A DNA stretch of 64,000 bases. It comes from Neoceratodus forsteri. Lineage: Eukaryota; Chordata; Ceratodontiformes; Ceratodontidae. This document shows positions 1 through 10,212 of the stretch, in pieces. The notes beneath the pieces are model-generated. The model ran no database searches, was not told the DNA's origin, and saw nothing but the letters and a program-made list of their open reading frames with translations. The stretch lies in the NCBI GenBank assembly GCA_016271365.2, contig CM057456.1, positions 884,922,001-884,986,000 on the forward strand, written 5' to 3'. The position numbers and the translations under genes were made by a program. How positions within the stretch are numbered: position 1 is the stretch's first letter; the number at the start of each line of letters is the position of its first letter.

Positions 1-72
1 ATTTCCCTGCTAAAACTTGGTCCTGCATTCCTTTGGTCATGCTCCATACGCTTCTTCCACTACTGCCAGAAT

Positions 73-246
73 CCTTCCATTTATCATATATCCTTTTTCA
101 TCTTAACACGTCCTGAAGTTTTTTAGACAACCATGGAATCTCTATTAATAATTTCACAGAGTTCTTCCACTTATCATACACTTTTTTTATTCTTTAACGC
201 CCCCTGAAGTTCTTTGGATAACCATGGAATCTCTAATAATTGCAAG
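73..246. repeat. Two-copy tandem repeat, period about 91 bp
   Basis: Two adjacent copies of an AT-rich unit can be aligned. Each begins with TTCCAYTTATCATA and carries CCTGAAGTT and AACCATGGAATCTCT, the last at about 129 and 221. The copies differ by substitutions and short indels, so the duplication is not recent. A weaker third partial copy may precede it (TTCTTCCACTACTGCC at about 52). No coding content is seen. Confidence 0.75.
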
Positions 247-1514
247 CCGAGGTAAAGACTGGAATTTATGATCAATTCATATTTTCTTCACATACTGAGA
301 TGGTTAGTATAGTAGTAGGAAAGGAACTTATAATCCGATATGGTTCATTACTGAACTCATAAAGGACATGGTCTAGACCATAAAAGAGGGCCATCAGAAG
401 GCATTCACAGAGGCACTAGCAACTGGCTTCCCATTATCTTGAGCATATCATTTTTGGGGAGGTATCTGGCTGACTAACCATCAGTCCGTTCCTACCAGAC
501 CCATCCCCGGTACTTACCTCTACCCCCCCCCGGAGTGCACCCCAGCTTACCCCATAGGGTGGAGCCACTGGGGAGGGCCCCTTTGCTCCCCAACGAAGGA
601 CTGAGGCTGATGTGGGGGTCGAGTGCCTCAGAATGCTGTGTGGGGTTTCAGTGGGGTGGACATCCTCCCTGCTCAGCCTGGTACTTTTTACAAGCTGTAT
701 TTCTCCGGGGGGGGGGGATGGCGTGCAATGATGTGGCATCTCATGGCCGTACTTTTGGCATGCCTCCCCAATCATGCAAGCTCTGGCTGTCAGACCCCTA
801 GCCTCTGCTAGGGGTCACTGTGCACCAGGTGTTTCCCCACCCTCCCCCTTGGAGGACAGCCATCCATAGGATGCTCAATCCTCATCCTCCCGGCTGGCCC
901 TCCAACTCCCAGGCTCATTTCCGAACCGAGGTCATCAGCGTTGCAAGCAGTAGCATTACTGCTGTGCTGGCAGGCTGACAAGCATGTCATTTTTGTGCAC
1001 TGCTGTTGGCTCACAAGGCCTTGCTCACTTTTTGACATGAGAAGTCTAGTCAATCCCTTCCATGGTCTCCAGCTAAAAGCATTCTGCTTTTGCTCATCTC
1101 TGCCTACAGGGAGTACTCCAAAATACTATTTACCGTTCACCTTCTCCTTGATATTCCTGTTGAAACTTGAACTCTGCCTGATGAGGCGACAGTGACGATT
1201 AAGAAATGTAGATAACCAGTCTGCAATCCTTTCACCACATTCATAGGTTTTTACTCTGTGAAAGGAAGGAAAGATAACTTATTATTTGGAGACCACTAAT
1301 AAAATTATGAAATAAGCAACGCACTCTGCAATCAAAACATTTGCTGTGCACTTAGCTGGCATGATTGTGCCATGCAGTAAGGAACTAATTGGCATGTTGA
1401 TAGCCCAGTTTCTCATGCCAGAACTGGGAAGCCAGGAGAGCAGTCCAGTAAAGCCCATTGGAGGGGGCTGGAGTATCTTGCTGCTTAGCTGACTCCTGCG
1501 AAGGTAGTCATGAG
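247..1514. other. Gene-free stretch, no assignable feature
   Basis: Open frames of 60-113 codons overlap on both strands at about 434-1200, but none shows a known motif or a consistent coding signal. A GC-richer patch (about 500-930) contains runs of C and G. I see no terminal repeats or similarity to other elements in the window. Confidence 0.4.
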
Positions 1515-1668
1515 TATGTCATAGATACATAGACAGTGTTGGCAGATAAGGGCCTATGGCCCACCCAGTCTGCCCATTTGAGCTTGTAAGTTCAGTTTAT
1601 GTAAGTCTGTTGCCCCTTACCCCTGACCTCCAGAATTCCTTTATGTCTATCCCATGCATTCGTGTCCA
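1515..1668 (-). mobile_element. CR1/L2-type LINE, 3' terminal fragment
   Basis: Read on the plus strand, the segment starts with an 'atacatagac' run. It then has the block GGCAGATAAGGGCC followed by 'cccagtctgccca', and ends near 'catgcattcgtgtcca'. The same order appears at the 3' ends of the minus-strand LINEs at 2430, 14130 and 30510. This is therefore the 3' end of the same LINE type, read on the minus strand with its end at about 1515. It is too short to hold coding sequence. Confidence 0.7.
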
Positions 1669-2424
1669 TATACATTGTGAGGTGGAACACTGGAGACTGT
1701 GGCAACTGAAAAGAGAACATCATATCTTTTACTCAGCATTTCTCGGGTGGGTAACAGAAAACAAAACAAAAAACAAAAAAAAAAACAGAAACAAGAATGG
1801 CTCGGGGATCCATGATTGTCGTTCACAAACCAATATGCCTATTGGACCCACCTCCTGAGGCTCCTTCCCTCAAGGCTGCCATCATTCAGCCCATAAAGTG
1901 ACTTTCTCTCACTGTTTGCCTTTTAGGAGGAACTTCTTTACCAGGGACAGGGGAAAGAGCCTCTAGAGGACATAGAGGAGTATATGTCCTGCAGTGGTAG
2001 TGCACCAGGGGGAAATGGGTCAGCAGTGCCCCAAACAGTGGCCCCTGGAAGATTGTTGTTGTTGTTTATAACGTGAGCAGGGTAAAAAAATATCCAAGCA
2101 TATGCATATACAGTATGTGGCAAGACCGACAGAGACTAACATACAAAAATTTCTTGAAGTGGAGTTTTGGAGCTCCAAATATTAAATACTTTTTGTTTTT
2201 TATATTTGGCAAATAAAATAATATAAAAAGGATATGGAAAATGTGTTTGCAGACAATTATTTTACTGATTAGTTATAGGGAGGGAAACTTGAAATGGCAG
2301 TCCTGTTTTCAATTTATCTTGATGAAAGAATTGCAAGGCAGCACAGAGATGAGACAACATTAGACATAACAGATTACTAACAGAATTACATTACTATTAC
2401 TAGCAATTTTAATAGCAATGTCAC
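1669..2424. other. Gene-free stretch with A-rich simple sequence
   Basis: There is an A-rich run broken by C at about 1757-1795 and a GTT-type run near 2055-2070. An ORF of 100 codons reaches into it from 1556, but it is low-complexity and begins in the LINE tail. Nothing else is recognised. Confidence 0.4.
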
Positions 2425-3345
2425 TATAGAAATATAGACACCGATGGCAGAAAAAGACCATAGGTTAATCTAGTCTGCCTGGACTTCACTATCTGCTCCG
2501 GGACCTATTGTCCATTCAGGGTTTTATTCCTCCAGGTCCACCCCCCACTCCCCTAATTACTGCTACAAACCTGAGTAACCACCAAACCCTAAACAGTGCC
2601 CCAGTCATGCTTGAAATCATTTATAGTCTTGGCATCCACCGCCACCAGACTTTTACATGGCTCCACCACCCTTTCCGTATAACAGAACTTTCTCACATTC
2701 CTCTTCAGCCTTCCTCCCTCCAGTTTCCACTCATGACCTTGGGTTCTTGATCCTGTCTGTACTCCTGCTAAATAGTTTACCATAGTTCACCTTGTTTATT
2801 CCCTTCAGGAACCAGAAGGTCTCTGTCATAGCCCACTTCTCTCGCCTGGTCTCCAGTGAGTATATGTTCAGTGACTGCAGATGATCTTCATCAGAGCTGC
2901 CCTGCTGGCCCTGAATCATCCTGGTCACCCTGTGATACACTGTCTCCAGCCTGGCCCTGCTCTTCCTTAGGTGAGGACTCCAGAACTGGGCACAGTACTC
3001 CAGATGTGGCCACATCAGTGATCTATAGGGAGGTAATAGTGGTACCTCCTTTTTCTTGCAGTCAATAACCCTTTCCAATACACCCCAGCATCCTACTAGC
3101 TTTACTATAGACCTTGTTACACTGGCTTGATTGCTTAAGTGAGTCACTAACGATGACTCCCAGGTCACCTTTCTCTGTTGTAGTGCTCAGTTTAACCCCT
3201 CCCTTTCAGTACTCTGTCCTGTTTTATTTCTCTAGCTGCATAACCTTGCAATTGTTGGCATGAAATTTCATATGTGTTGAATTTAATTCTTTTCCAATAG
3301 CATTAGAAGCCATTTGTTCACTTTCAAAAGTCCTCAAGTCAATCA
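2425..3345 (-). pseudogene. CR1/L2-type LINE reverse transcriptase, C-terminal fragment
   Basis: On the minus strand the segment encodes the C-terminal part of a jockey/CR1/L2-group reverse transcriptase. From about 3350 to 2590 one can follow the thumb and post-RT region: a K-VMQ-like stretch, then LVTHLSNQ, YRSLMWPHLEYCAQFWSP (about 3030-2975), and the tail with SLETRREKWAM. The family pattern 'YRSLVRPHLEYC..W.P' is well preserved. The reading frame is broken at least once near 2780. The 3' end carries the shared 'gatggcagaaaaagacca' signature at about 2440. The palm domain and everything upstream are missing, as expected from 5' truncation during target-primed reverse transcription. There is no sign of function. 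Confidence 0.88.
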
Positions 3346-3790
3346 GGGCTTTAAAAATTGAGGACACTCCATCCTAGAGTGAAGGTGTACTGTACATGGA
3401 AAGCCAGGACAATCTGAAATCTGAAATAATATGGGGTGCTCAATGGAACCAGCAAGTTAGCTAGTGCTTCAGAAAGATCATTGGCAACTACAGTATGTTC
3501 ATTAAATAACAGCATAGTCCAACTATAGGTACCTCTAACCCCTGGTTGCATTATGTCCTCCCATGTGTATCGTTCACAGTGGTGCATACTGCATGAACAC
3601 CATAAAGCAAACCTACATGTATTATGAAAGACTTTGACAAGCTTGGACACTTCCTGTTTGGCAATGCCTTGTAATATGACACTCTGATGCTGCAGGATGG
3701 GGAAAAATATATGACTGGAAATAAGGGAAACCATCATGTACAGTGGCTGACACAGCTTGAAAACCAATGAAAAGCTATTTTAAATGAAGT
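3346..3790. other. Gene-free stretch
   Basis: One minus-strand frame of 138 codons (3767-3351) is open, but I recognise no motif in it and it begins inside sequence of ordinary composition. I do not call it a gene. Confidence 0.4.
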
Positions 3791-4053
3791 ATTGGGCTGA
3801 CCTGTAGCTGGAAGCTCTCCAGAGATATAGATGACTGAGTCTGTTCAGTATTAATACTACTGTACATAGCAGCCATTTGTAGAACATTGTGATGTCATCA
3901 AGGAACAAATGGTGCTTGACTCAGTGTAGTTAGGCACAGCCTGTTCGTCAATGACATCACAATGTTCTAAAAATAGCTGCAATATAGTATTAATATTGAA
4001 TGGACTCAGTCTTCTATATCTCTGGAGTGCTGCCAGCTACAGATGAGCCCAAT
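3791..4053. mobile_element. Foldback/MITE-like element with about 100-bp inverted arms
   Basis: The left arm (from ATTGGGCTGACCTGTAGCTG at 3791 to ATTGTGATGTCAT near 3899) pairs with the right arm (from about 3950, ending CAGATGAGCCCAAT at 4053). The arms match over roughly 100 bp at about 85 percent, with a short unpaired centre. Shared blocks include 'ccagagatatag', 'agtattaat' and 'agaacattgtgatgtcat'. This is the form of a non-autonomous DNA transposon. The flanks do not give an unambiguous target duplication, so the superfamily is open. Confidence 0.78.
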
Positions 4054-4479
4054 GCCTTCCTTGAAAGAGCTTTACATGGTCTTTCAAAATATGTTGGCCA
4101 CTAGGCACAAATGTGCCCCTTTGAGCAAGGTTTAATATGACAGAACACATCTAGTTGACAAGTTCTAAATCTGGTAATGTATGCTACAGTATGTGCACAT
4201 CAAATGTTAAACTTGGTCAAAATACATTTCTAGGTATTTGAGTAGTTATAGTTTTCTGCATTATCCAGGGTGGTTCCATCAGCATATCAAACATGCAAGC
4301 TACTAACTTACTTTCAAAATCTGGGCCTGGAGCCAAACAGTAAAACCACAGACTTCCTTCAGAAAGCCTGACTTTGTTAAGATGGGGGAAATTTTGGAGG
4401 GTCACCTGGCAGGAATTCAACCACACTTGGTTGCATGCCAAAAATTGGTAATCATCAAACTGGGGCTGGAGGATGCTAC
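4054..4479. other. Gene-free stretch
   Basis: A short palindrome GGCACAAATGTGCC lies near 4105. The stretch just before 4480 may be the most degraded part of the neighbouring LINE fragment. Nothing else is recognised. Confidence 0.35.
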
Positions 4480-5231
4480 TGGGTCATGCACCAAGATGCA
4501 GAGCAAGAGGGGTAGGGCCATGAAACCAAGTTGGTTGAATCAGGAGGTCTTGGAAGGGGGTGAGGCCAAAAAAAGCAGCATTCAGGAGGTTCAGGAAATG
4601 TGGGAGTGCGGAGGACATGGAAGTGTATGTGAGGAAGTCCAAAGAGGCAACCAGACTAGTCAGGGGGGCTGAGGCTTCCAGAGAGGTGATGCTGGCAAAG
4701 GGCATCAAGGATGGGGAAAAGGACTTCTTTAGGTACATAAGGGAGAGAAGGAGCTGCAAGGACCAGATAGTGAGGATTAGGAAGGACGGAGGGGGGGTGG
4801 AGAAAGGTGTGAGCAGGCAGAAGCACTAAATGAGTACTTCTGTTCTATATTCATGAAAGAGAAGGGCGGGCAGCTACCTCAGAGGATAGGGAAGGTGGGA
4901 AAGGGGGGGTAGGATTTGACAGATGAGGTACTTACAAAGAGCAGGGTGCTGGAGGGTTTGAAGGCTCTGAAGGTGGATGAGGCACCAAGTCCGGATGGAA
5001 TTCACCCAGGGTACTGAAAGAACTGGTGGAGATCACGGCGGGGTTCCTGGCAGACCTGTTCAATACCTCCCTGGACACAGGATGCATACCACAGGACTGG
5101 AGGATGACTCACATGGTGCCCCTCCACAAAAGTGGCCTAAATGATGAACCAGGCAATTACAGACCAGTAAGCCTCACATCCATTCTAGGGAAACTAATGG
5201 AGACAATCTTGAAAGAGAGGCTGGTGACTTT
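4480..5231 (+). pseudogene. CR1/L2-type LINE fragment, endonuclease-RT linker and RT start
   Basis: The segment reads in more than one frame. Around 4500-4830 it has the basic linker typical of this LINE type (WLNQEVL, then FRRFRKCG, DGEKDFFRYIRERR). At about 4980 it enters the RT with a 'KSPGPDG'-like motif, then IPQDWRMTHMVPLHKSG and PGNYRPVSLTSILGKLMETI (about 5090-5215). The same region at 15.4-15.6 kb on the other strand is clearly related, so these are copies of one family. The fragment stops abruptly at 5231 against a SINE, and the rest of the RT is absent. Frameshifts lie near 4560 and 4830-5020. It has no intact product. Confidence 0.88.
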
Positions 5232-5426
5232 TTTTTTTTTCCAATTGTTTAACCAGGTGAGACACACTAAGCTGAAAGCTTGTTTACAGGTGCAACCTGG
5301 GAGCACAGGGAAGCTAATTTACTCGCTCAGGGTCACACAGTATGCAAGTGGGGGCTGTGGGATTCAAACCCAGGTCTCCAGATTTGCATCTCAGAGCCTT
5401 AAACCACTGCGCTATACTGCCTCCTG
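5232..5426 (-). mobile_element. tRNA-derived MIR-like SINE, near complete
   Basis: Read on the minus strand it starts GAGGCAGTATAGCGCAGTGG, which includes an A-box-like pattern. It continues with the B-box-like GGTTTGAATCC, then a core with 'actgtgtgaccctgagc', and ends in an A-rich tail that appears as the T-run at 5231-5242 on the plus strand. Order and wording match the MIR/CORE-SINE plan (tRNA head, core, 'CTGTGTGACC..GGGCAAGT' block). A second near-complete copy is at 11.26 kb. It sits exactly between the LINE fragment and the Harbinger-like sequence. Confidence 0.85.
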
Positions 5427-6888
5427 GCAATGCAATCCAAGGATGCAGTCATGGCCTCCTGCATGCGTTGCAACCCCTGCAGGATCTGCGCAGTGCCCCT
5501 TTCCTGCTTCTCAGCTAACTGGCGCACCTCTGCATGCAGTGCACGCACCCCAATGGCGAGCAGCACCTGTTGCTGAACGGATGCCTGCAGCAGCCGGGTG
5601 TGCTCAGCCAGACGGTTGGCATCCTGGGGCTCCCGGGCAGGACGCCGTTCTTCTGGTGGTGATCTGCCATGCTGCACAGCCCCCCTCTCTGGTAGACGCT
5701 GCACAGTGGGGTCTGCAGGGGGTATGGGCAGAGCAGGCGCACCAGCGGTGGACCATGTGGCCTGCTGCCTAATGGTTCCCCCAGCTTGCTGCTGTCACCC
5801 GTCCGGCAGCTGTATGCCACCCTGCACCTGCGCAGCCGCACCACCACCACAGGGCACATCCATGGCACCGCACACCGGCGCACCCACAGTGGTGGCAGGC
5901 AGCTGTTACGTCACTGGTAGAGCGCTGGGCACAGGACCTGCCTATGATGCCAGCAGGGGCAAGATGCCCACAATGTCACCCATGCTGTCCAGGAGCTGTG
6001 AGTAGTCGTTATCGGTGTCGGACCCGGCCCCGATCTGTGTCTCCGCACACAGGACACCAGAACTGGCATCCTGCAAGATCACATCCAAGGCCTCGTCCGA
6101 CTCTAGGTCTAGGACATCCACTGGCACCGTGGTGCTGAGCTGCAGTCTATCGGGCCTCCAGATGCCAGTGGATGTGGAAGGTGTGTCCCCCAGGGCCATA
6201 CTGGCGGCCACGGGTGCCGCTGCTGCTGCCAGCACCCCATCCTCTGCACGGAGGCATGCTGGTGCTTCAAGAGAAGAAAGGTGTGTTAGTGATCCAGTGT
6301 CCACATGTGCCCCCCTGTACACTGCTGCTGCATGTGTCTTGCAGCATGGCATGCTCGTGGGTGTGCACACATGCACATGACATGCATGATGGCTGCATGC
6401 ACACCAGCATGCCCGTGTACGCACCCTCAGGGACACCAGCTGTGCATGTCTGACATACATACCATGCAGTGATAGTCTACCACCCATCTGGAAGCTTCCT
6501 CCAGGCACACCCTCTACCATGGTGCAGTGCATGGTGGCTGCCACCAACTCCTTTGTCGGCATCAGTGTGGGTGCATCTGCTGGCCCTCCCCCGCTGGCAT
6601 TACGGGATGCTCTGTTGGCAGCCACATTCTCCTTAATCCACTGCCTGTCAGTCCCAACCTTTCTGCGGCACTCTTGCACCGACCGCTGGTGGCTGCCGTG
6701 CTGGTTCACATAGGTCACCACCTCCACCCATGCAGCAGCCCTGGCCTGTGGTGTGCCCCAGGCACTACTCAACAGGGACTCCCTGTCGAGGTAGGCCTCA
6801 AACAGGGCATCTCTCTCTCAGCCTTAGTGAAGTTGAGCCTGCGCTTCCGTGCAGGCCCCCACTCCTCGTCCTCCTCATGTTCTGACAT
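5427..6888 (-). pseudogene. Harbinger-type Myb/SANT DNA-binding protein, broken
   Basis: The start is ATG at 6888-6886, followed by an acidic stretch and a basic stretch ending in RRLNFTKAER. A two-base GA expansion in the GAGAGAG run near 6815 shifts the frame. The next frame (from 6772) carries the rest of the trihelix/SANT-type domain: W..V...VN, then RSVQECRRK, W..IK, and the SGGGPAD linker seen in NAIF1/MSANTD-like and Harbinger Myb proteins. Coding then appears to splice: a GT donor near 6486 and an AG acceptor near 6263 (ctcttgaag). The second exon (to 5942) is acidic, with DVLDLESDEALDVIL. A later part (5640-5427) has a glutamine/leucine coiled coil (RLAEHTRLLQASVQQQ, LAEKQERGT) and is cut off at the SINE. 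In intact relatives this protein works with a separate nuclease-type transposase by binding the transposon ends. It cannot be translated whole here. Confidence 0.78.
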
Positions 6889-7560
6889 GTTGCCTCCTGT
6901 GGACATGGACAGCACAGTGTGTCAGTGGCAGCATCTCCCTGGTCCATCCCACCCTACAGTGCTGTCTGCTCCCAGTGAGCTGCAGCGGCATCCACTACTT
7001 ACCTATCAAGGTTGTAATACCGGTCCGTGGCCTGTGCTGTTCTGTGGCGCTTATGAGGTGCAACGCATGCAAATGAGGTTGAGCGCAACAGTAATGACAT
7101 GCTAATGCACCCCACTGCGCCATGCATTGGCTAATGAGCACATTTCCATGCAGCATCTAAATATCAAGATATTGCACTGGAGTAAGTGGTGGCACAATGC
7201 CCACGCATGCATGGTGCTCAGGCCTGCAGTGTGCATGCACACTGCGATGTCATGGTGTCAATCGTGCAAGACGCTTGAACAGCACAATGTATCGGCACTG
7301 CGCAAGCTGCGCATGGCCAGCAATGCACACTTCGTGCATGATGGCATGTTTTCTATCGCGCTCATGAGCACTGTGCACTAACCGCTGACCTCTGACCCCT
7401 GGGTCCTCTCCAAGACCCAATGATCTCACCAGCCACACACACTGCACATGTCCGGCACTGCATGATGGGTTGGCACTGCGCAGTCTCCCGTGCATTGTGC
7501 ATCTGGCACCTGTACCGAACACATGCGCCTGATGCTGCCATTTTTGCCACCGAACCTGCT

Positions 7561-8806
7561 ATGGAGGAATGGCGCAGGCAAGACAGAGACATGCCCTGAA
7601 CTGGTCCCAGGCTGAACTGGCCAACCTTATGGCCTGTGTGGAGCCCCATGCCCCACAGCTGTTTCAGCAGGTGCCACTGCAGCAGGCCAGGGCACTGTGT
7701 GGCAGGGGATTGCTGCCAGCCTGGAGTGCAGGACCGGGGTGCCCAGAACAGGGGAACAATGCAGGTAACGGTATGGTGACCTCATCAGATGGGACCCTGA
7801 CCAGCTGAGGAGGCTTCAGACATATGCCAGGTGTGGGGCTGTGCCACAGCCAGGTATGTCTTCCCATGTTGCATTTCTGCCCTAGTGCTGTACTGTGGTT
7901 TTGGCTTAGCTGCCTGGCATGCCCTGCAGAGGAGTACACTGTCATCGTGCACATCATGGAGTGGCATTGCCAGCTTCTGCTTGCATCGCAATGCAGCCGT
8001 GCAGGCGTGCGGGATGTGTTGGGCAGGGGCACACCCTGTGCACAGGGGTCAAGGGGGCAGATGCTGTGGTTGGTTACTGATGTGCACCTGTCTTCTTTCC
8101 ATTCCCAGGACCAGAGGACCACAGGCAGGCCAGGGCTGTGGCAGCACAGGACCGAGTGGTGCACCATGACGGTGGAGGACCAGCACCAGCAGGGCTGCCG
8201 GGGGCAGGTAATCACTGTCATGGTCCTTCACACTGTACATGGGGGGTGGCAGGAAGGAGTGGGTGTGGGCATGGCCGCCTGTGCCATGTGCCATGGCAGC
8301 TGTGTGTGTCGCACTGTGCATGGTGCATGCCACTGTGGCACGTCCATTGGACACATGTGCCGGCTGTTGGTGGTGTGGGCATGCACCTGGCTGCCACCAT
8401 TGTTGCTGTGGTGCTGCCAGTGCACTGTGCCATGTGACTGTCATTGCACAGTCATGTGGCCATTGTGGGACCACCTCTGTGCAATGTTGTGGAACTCTGT
8501 GTTGCTGGCTGGCATTGGCCCACTCCCCTGCAGGTGGCCGTTAGGGGCCTTCCAGGGGTGTGTGATCCCGCTGCCCATTGTGCACTGTGGGTGGGCATGG
8601 TTCTTTGGGCCATTGGGCTGATCACTTGTCCTGTCCCTTGCTACAGGTGTCCGGTGGCCAGTGCAAAGACCACCGTGCTAGATGCTGAGCTGGCTGATGT
8701 GCCAGACCCTGCTCGTGGTGTCCTCAATCCTAGAGGTGGTGGTGGCCATTCACCAAATGATGGTGGTGGAGAGGAGGAGAGGTGGAATGCCAGGGTGGCC
8801 AGATGA
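7561..8806 (+). pseudogene. Candidate spliced gene of unknown function inside the Harbinger-like element
   Basis: I do not recognise the product. What can be seen: an ATG near 7561-7569 opens a frame with LNWSQAELANLMACVEPHAP. A later frame gives RWDPDQLRRLQTYARCGA and meets a good donor (CAG|GTATGT) at about 7853. An acceptor (cattcccag) at 8108 begins a roughly 100-bp segment ending at a CAG|GTAATC donor at 8208. Another acceptor (ccttgctacag) at 8647 leads to a final segment encoding an acidic, glycine-rich tail (LDAELADVPD, RGGGGHSP) with a stop at 8804-8806. Internal one-base shifts prevent one continuous frame. The Myb gene lies divergently upstream. It may be a second transposon protein; a chance arrangement is possible. 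Confidence 0.35.
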
Positions 8807-9639
8807 GGCCATTGCTGAGGCTTCACCAGTTTTCCCCTGTCTCCCCTGTTTAACCTTCCCCTACAGTCTCCCCTCCCACTGTACCATCCCTGTTCCGTGT
8901 CCCCTTCCCTCGCTGTACCTACCCTTTCCCAGACCCTGTTTTTCTATACATAGTTTTCATTAATATATCTATTTTCTGACATACCTGCCTGTGTCTGTGT
9001 TTGCAGGTGGCATGAGGAGCCACGCTGCAGAGGTCCAGTGTCTGTCCATGTGGTGTGTATGAGAGGGGGCGCGTGTTGTGCTTCTGTGGTTCCATGCTGT
9101 GTGCTGTGGTGTGTCCCGCCATGGTGGTGTCCATTCCCTGGGTCTGTAGCTGTGCCTTGGGGTGGCTCTTAGGGGTGTGTGGCAGGTGTGTGCATGGTGG
9201 TGGCACATGGCCACGGTCATTGGTCGGGTACTGTCCACACACTGTGTTGGGGTCCTCTGCTTGGCATTGTGCAGCCTGTCCCATGTGGTTTGCCATGCTA
9301 CCTGCAACCCTGCCCCTTCAGTGCCCACTGTGTGGGCTTCTTGTGTGCCTGTGTGGCATGTGTGTGCTTGGCTGCATGGTCCTGGGTGTGGCCTGCTGTG
9401 GTCTGGGGGGGGGCACGGCCAGCTGCTTGAGGGGGAGCTTCCATGGTGGCCCTCCATTGGCTGTCGGCACCTCCTGCCGCCTGCTATCTGTGCCACTGTT
9501 GTGTTCTAGGGTCCTGTGTCTTGGTGCCTGTGTGTGCCCTGCTGGTGGTGGCCTCCTGTGGCCTGTCACTGTGCTTCCATGGCTCTGTCCCTTGGTCTGT
9601 TCTCTGTGCCCTGCTCCCCTCTGTTGCTGTGCTGCTCTG

Positions 9640-9838
9640 CTCCATGTTTGCGCTGGAGCATCTCTGTTTGCGCCATGGCGCAACTCTGTTTGCCATGGCG
9701 CAACTCTGCCATATTCAGCCAGGTTACGCTGGTCCAGTTTGGCCTGTGCAACCTCTGAATATGGTTCTAGTTGTGCCATGGCACATCGGATTTGCGCTGC
9801 GCCGGACTTTGGCACATTTTTGAATATCCAGGCCACTG
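9640..9838. repeat. Harbinger-like right terminus with internal short repeats
   Basis: The last 200 bp contain direct repeats of CATGGCGCAACTCTG (about 9674 and 9697) and an inverted pair around 'gccatattcag' (9708) and 'ctgaatatgg' (9754). The terminus itself is 'gaatatccaggccactg', followed by TAA. Subterminal repeats of this kind are common binding sites for Harbinger Myb/transposase proteins; that role here is inferred. Confidence 0.6.
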
Positions 9839-9841
9839 TAA

Positions 9842-9959
9842 AAATAGATAAAATCAGGAGTTCTTTAATTTGCCATCCTACATGAACTGAGCATAACAAA
9901 TTCACCATAAAACTTGTAAGCAAACATTAAGGGACTGACCAATACCTGTTATTTTACCT
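9842..9959. other. Short unassigned spacer
   Basis: AT-rich DNA between the Harbinger-like end and the next LINE tail. It may be part of the older LINE into which the transposon landed, but no coding trace is visible. Confidence 0.3.
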
Positions 9960-10212
9960 CTTTTTAATTTTTTTATTGAAGAGAGCTTGTTCAAGGTAGG
10001 CGCCAAAACCATTAATGGTTTCAAACATGCTTGGGATGGACTTAAAGCCTTAGTAGTTAATCGGTAGTAAAACAGGAAGGATAGGGTGGATATTGCTGAC
10101 ATAGATCCCATATGGACAAAAGGTCTCAGGGTGTGATCGGGTACTACCGGCAGATTAGATGAACCATTGGACTTTTTCTGCCATCATTGTGTATGTTTCC
10201 ATGTTTCTGAGC
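9960..10212 (+). mobile_element. CR1/L2-type LINE 3' tail
   Basis: Around 10010 a frame reads FKHAWDGLKAL, the usual last coding motif of this LINE family. It is followed by a stop, then 3' untranslated sequence with GRLDEPL-like codons and 'ctgccatcattgtgtatgtttccatgtttct'. This is the plus-strand version of the 3' signature found reversed at 1.5, 2.4, 14.1 and 30.5 kb. It is strongly 5' truncated. Confidence 0.8.

Larger units (their letters stand above)
5427..9838 (-). mobile_element. PIF/Harbinger-like DNA transposon, left end missing
   Basis: The segment holds a Myb/SANT-type gene on the minus strand and a candidate spliced gene on the plus strand. At the right it ends in a structured terminus: read inward from 9838 on the minus strand it begins CAGTGGCCTGGATATTCA and is followed outside by TAA (9839-9841). 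PIF/Harbinger elements usually duplicate a 3-bp TWA target, so TAA fits. No matching terminus exists on the left, where the sequence stops at the SINE head (5426) inside the Myb gene. No DDE nuclease motifs are visible, so the copy is either non-autonomous or lost its transposase. Composition is GC-rich and heavy in TG/CA. Confidence 0.65.

Noticed and set aside
434..1195. Overlapping ORFs of 60-113 codons on both strands
   Set aside because: No motif, mutual overlap on opposite strands, and GC-rich C/G runs that keep frames open by composition.
5026..5772. 248-codon plus-strand ORF
   Set aside because: It is a chimera: LINE RT sequence, then antisense SINE, then antisense Harbinger Myb sequence. 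It is not one gene.
6015..7105. Plus-strand ORFs of 93-192 codons
   Set aside because: They are antisense to the exons and intron of the Myb/SANT gene and show no motifs.
7664..8474. Minus-strand ORFs (185 and 141 codons)
   Set aside because: They are TG/CA-rich low-complexity frames opposite the candidate spliced gene and have no motifs.
9055..9885. 276-codon plus-strand ORF rich in Cys, Val and Leu
   Set aside because: The composition follows TG-rich DNA and the frame runs straight through the transposon end; there is no start context or motif.
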